From positions 1 through 64,000 of the forward strand of contig WBUK01000009.1 in the NCBI GenBank assembly GCA_008933765.1: DNA of 64,000 nucleotides. The letters run 5' to 3'. This document shows positions 61,947 to 64,000 of the stretch, piece after piece. Source of the stretch: Ignavibacteriaceae bacterium (GTDB lineage: Bacteria > Bacteroidota > Ignavibacteria > Ignavibacteriales > Ignavibacteriaceae). Below the pieces are notes generated by a model. It was given only the letters and a program-made list of their open reading frames with translations, was not told the DNA's origin and ran no database searches. Position 1 is the stretch's first letter. The number at the start of each line of letters is the position of its first letter. The translations under genes and the position numbers were made by a program.

Positions 61947-62527
61947 GCATTACGGGTGTTTTTTTTGTTTTGTCGGTTGTGTTACTGGTTTCAGGCTGCG
62001 ACCTGTTCTCAACAAGATATCCTGAAAAGCCGGATGTGCCAAGGTTTGATTATCTGCAACCGGTGGATGTTACGAGTTTGCTCAGTAATTTTTCAAATTC
62101 GGTGCAGACAAAAAGCACACAATACTATCTTAAGTCTTTCAGTGATTCATTGAAAAATGGCAAAAGATACACTTTTATCGCTAACGCTGAAGCCGTTTCA
62201 AAATATGCTTCGTTGGCTTTTGGGTGGTCCGTTAAAGATGAAGAGCAGTATCTTAATAACATCATCAATAAAATACCAAATGAATCTTCAATTAATATCA
62301 ATTTGGATAACCAAGATTTAGTTTCTTATGGTGATAGTGCATATCTTTCGGCGTCATATACCTTAACCGTACCGCATAACATTCAAGGTTTACAGAATGT
62401 TTTTGGGGGGAAGCTACAGTTCAAATTAGTGAGAGACGCACAACAACTTTGGACGATTTACCAGTGGTTGGATATAAAATCAGGCGATTTACCAACCTGG
62501 AGTGAATTGAAGGGGTATTTTAACTGA
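61931..62527 (+). CDS. Lipoprotein of unknown function (first of two relatives)
   Basis: 198 residues. The signal ends in the lipobox LVSGC. The mature part has the style of an NTF2/SnoaL-like cone domain: TQYYLKSFSD near the start, FGWSVKDEEQYLNNI in the middle and KLVRDAQQLWTIYQWLDIKSG near the end. The next gene is similar in plan. The 3' end is echoed in the spacer. Confidence 0.6.
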   Translation: MYRFLSITGVFFVLSVVLLVSGCDLFSTRYPEKPDVPRFDYLQPVDVTSLLSNFSNSVQTKSTQYYLKSFSDSLKNGKRYTFIANAEAVSKYASLAFGWSVKDEEQYLNNIINKIPNESSININLDNQDLVSYGDSAYLSASYTLTVPHNIQGLQNVFGGKLQFKLVRDAQQLWTIYQWLDIKSGDLPTWSELKGYFN

Positions 62528-62650
62528 TGGGCAGACCTATTTTAAATAAATGGCGATATTTTAGTTGAAGGGCAGAATTGACTGATTACTCTGTGCCTAA
62601 CCTGAGTTATATTTTAATTAAAGAGCGATATTTTAACTGAGGGAAATTTA
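62512..62650 (+). repeat. Echoes of the first lipoprotein gene's 3' end
   Basis: The real end GTATTTTAACTGATGGGCAG (from 62516) recurs as CGATATTTTAGTTGAAGGGC near 62554 and CGATATTTTAACTGAGGG near 62626. Each copy keeps a stop in the same place. The spacer to the next gene (271 bases) has no other feature apart from G/A-rich runs near 62640-62700. Confidence 0.65.
62527..62568 (+). CDS. 13-residue micro-ORF after the first lipoprotein
   Basis: MGRPILNKWRYFS, whose ATG overlaps the lipoprotein stop (TGATG). The end WRYFS echoes the lipoprotein end KGYFN. Its own stop overlaps a TTG. Most likely a by-product of the repeat. Confidence 0.2.
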   Translation: MGRPILNKWRYFS

Positions 62651-62798
62651 ACTAAAGGGGGAGGGTAACTAAAAGGGAGGGAGCTAAGGGAGAGGATAAA
62701 AAACAGTTTTAAAATGCTTTCTTGTTTGCAACATGAGGTGCTGTTTTGTCGTGTAAAGTACTTTTTGTATAATTATCCGGATGGATGGATGTAAGTAA

Positions 62799-63326
62799 AT
62801 GAAAACCGAGAAAATAAAAAGGGTGCGCTTGTCAGCATTCTTGCTATTTTTATTTCTGATCGTTGGTTGTGAGAATCCGTTTGCTCCGGGACATTACACC
62901 GATCCTGAGGGAGGTAGTGGTGTTTTGAGCGATCTGACGACTCCCGACGGTGTTTTCATCAATTTGAAATATGCTTACACATTTAAAGACACCAGTATTT
63001 ATTCAGCTTTAATTAAAGATGATTTTATTTTTACTTTCAGGGATTATGATCTTGGTGCTGATGTGACCTGGGGCAGGGAAGAGGAACTTAGAACAACTTA
63101 TGGCTTGTTTTCCAACTCGGAAAGACTCGATTTAGTTTGGAACAATATCGTTTTATCAAGTGGTGATTCAACCAAAATGAACATTGTCAGAAGTTTTAAC
63201 CTGACTATTACTTTCAACCCGAACGATATAATCAGAATTAACGGCAGAGTTAACTTGGACCTGCAGAAGAACGCAACAACGAAGCGGTGGCAAATTGCCC
63301 GTTGGATTGATGAATCTAATTTATAA
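62799..63326 (+). CDS. Lipoprotein of unknown function (second relative)
   Basis: 175 residues with lipobox LIVGC. After CENPFAPGHY and a Gly/Asp linker comes a domain with NLKYAYTFKDTSIYSALI, DDFIFTFRDY and a C-terminal NATTKRWQIARWIDES, again like an NTF2-type fold. Related in plan, not closely in sequence, to the previous lipoprotein. It lies seven bases before ftsX. Confidence 0.6.
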   Translation: MKTEKIKRVRLSAFLLFLFLIVGCENPFAPGHYTDPEGGSGVLSDLTTPDGVFINLKYAYTFKDTSIYSALIKDDFIFTFRDYDLGADVTWGREEELRTTYGLFSNSERLDLVWNNIVLSSGDSTKMNIVRSFNLTITFNPNDIIRINGRVNLDLQKNATTKRWQIARWIDESNL

Positions 63327-63332
63327 CCCGTA

Positions 63333-64000
63333 ATGTTTTATATAAAAGAAGCCTGGCGAAACTTAAAGTTTGCCGGAATAACATCCATTATTACATTTTT
63401 TTCACTTCTGTTAGCTTCCGGTTTCACGGTTTCTTCTTATCTGATTTCCAATTTTACGGATGAAGTTTCCATTGAATTGCAAAAAAATGTTACAGCCACA
63501 TTTTATTTAGAAGATTCTTTGAGCAGCAGTGTAAAAGATTACTTAATCTCAGAGATTCAAAAGGAAGACGCTGTTAAGAATATAAAATACATCAGCAAGG
63601 AAACAGCAGAAATGGAATTTATTTCGCAAACAGGGGAAGATTTCAGGAAAATCCTGGCTGCTAACCCGTTACCCGCTTCACTTTTGGTTACACTAGACCC
63701 GAATAAAATGGAATTGCAGCAACTTGAAAAAGTGGTTAAAAAAATTTCGGAATTAAGCGGTATTTCTGAATATGAATTTCGTTCGAAAATGCTGGAAGAT
63801 GTTATAAATTTTGCGGGGAAGGTTCGCACAACCACGATTATTATTACTGCTTTATTCCTGTTTTTATCGCTTTACTTAGCCTACACTTCCATCCGTTTTG
63901 CTTTCGAAGCTCGCAGAGAAGACCTCAATACGATGCGTTTAGTTGGAGGTACTTTACTAAAAATCAAAGCACCCGCATATTTAAGTTCGTTCATTTTAGG
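63333..64000 (+). CDS. ftsX: Cell division ABC permease FtsX (partial, runs off the window)
   Basis: 222 codons from ATG 63333 with no stop before the window ends. An N-terminal helix (GITSIITFFSLLLASGFTVS) is followed by an extracellular FtsX domain (VTATFYLEDS, ISKETAEMEF, NPLPASLLVTLDP) and the first of the three C-terminal helices (TTTIIITALFLFLSLYLAY) with the FEARREDLNTMRLVGGT loop. Together with FtsE it signals to peptidoglycan hydrolases at the septum. ftsE is not in view. Confidence 0.92.
   Translation, partial: MFYIKEAWRNLKFAGITSIITFFSLLLASGFTVSSYLISNFTDEVSIELQKNVTATFYLEDSLSSSVKDYLISEIQKEDAVKNIKYISKETAEMEFISQTGEDFRKILAANPLPASLLVTLDPNKMELQQLEKVVKKISELSGISEYEFRSKMLEDVINFAGKVRTTTIIITALFLFLSLYLAYTSIRFAFEARREDLNTMRLVGGTLLKIKAPAYLSSFIL

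Overview
The window reads as a chromosomal segment of a Bacteroidota/Chlorobiota-group bacterium, most likely Ignavibacteria or a close relative. The inference rests on PorV/PorQ-type outer-membrane proteins beside a FlgD-Ig-tailed secreted protein, an S46 dipeptidyl peptidase, a type 2 IPP isomerase, many Gram-negative lipoproteins and OM barrels, frequent TTG starts, and few Shine-Dalgarno sites. No rRNA, tRNA or CRISPR array was recognised, and genus cannot be assigned.

Layout. 1-5161 is an A/T-rich accessory segment: the tail and right end of an IS256-type element, an AccI-like restriction-modification pair, and a HipA-like kinase/DUF3037 pair between two 65-bp direct repeats. 5715-10246 holds isoprenoid genes (IPP isomerase, polyprenyl synthase) and HPr/enzyme I of a PTS. 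10260-24000 carries envelope and signalling genes: a peptidase/beta-propeller/BamA-like barrel protein, a PQQ-propeller lipoprotein, a PP2C phosphatase with a Ycf48-tailed Ser/Thr kinase, MurA, a membrane peptidase-MA protein and a tRNA nucleotidyltransferase. 22547-28777 is a TolC/MacA/MacB-type efflux operon. 28836-36491 holds a SPOR protein, small membrane proteins, BCAT, an S46 peptidase with TetR regulator, and an AAA ATPase. 36856-41998 looks like a peptide-use operon (OPT transporter, PqqD-like protein, PepD, MFSD1-like carrier). 42839-46681 is a membrane glycoconjugate cluster. 48718-53042 is a T9SS-flavoured set. 53307-56022 is tgt-yajC-ribBA on plus. 56014-60119 is a minus-strand run: unknown protein, psd, pssA, tatA, gatA. 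The window ends with ebfC, recR, a methyltransferase, two lipoproteins and the start of ftsX.

The most unusual feature is not one gene. At many gene boundaries the last or first 20-75 bases of a gene are repeated, imperfectly, in the adjoining spacer. Several copies form very short ORFs that begin or end in ATGA/TGATG overlaps with the real genes. The clearest are two related 25-residue ORFs in tandem between psd and pssA, a 19-residue ORF between two ABC permeases made from the tail of one and the head of the next, and a 26-residue ORF coupled to recR. The same slippage-like process appears inside genes: a 66-bp duplication carrying start codons, five tandem ATGs in the S46 peptidase, and a 45-bp repeat inside gatA. 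Whether these micro-ORFs are translated is unknown.
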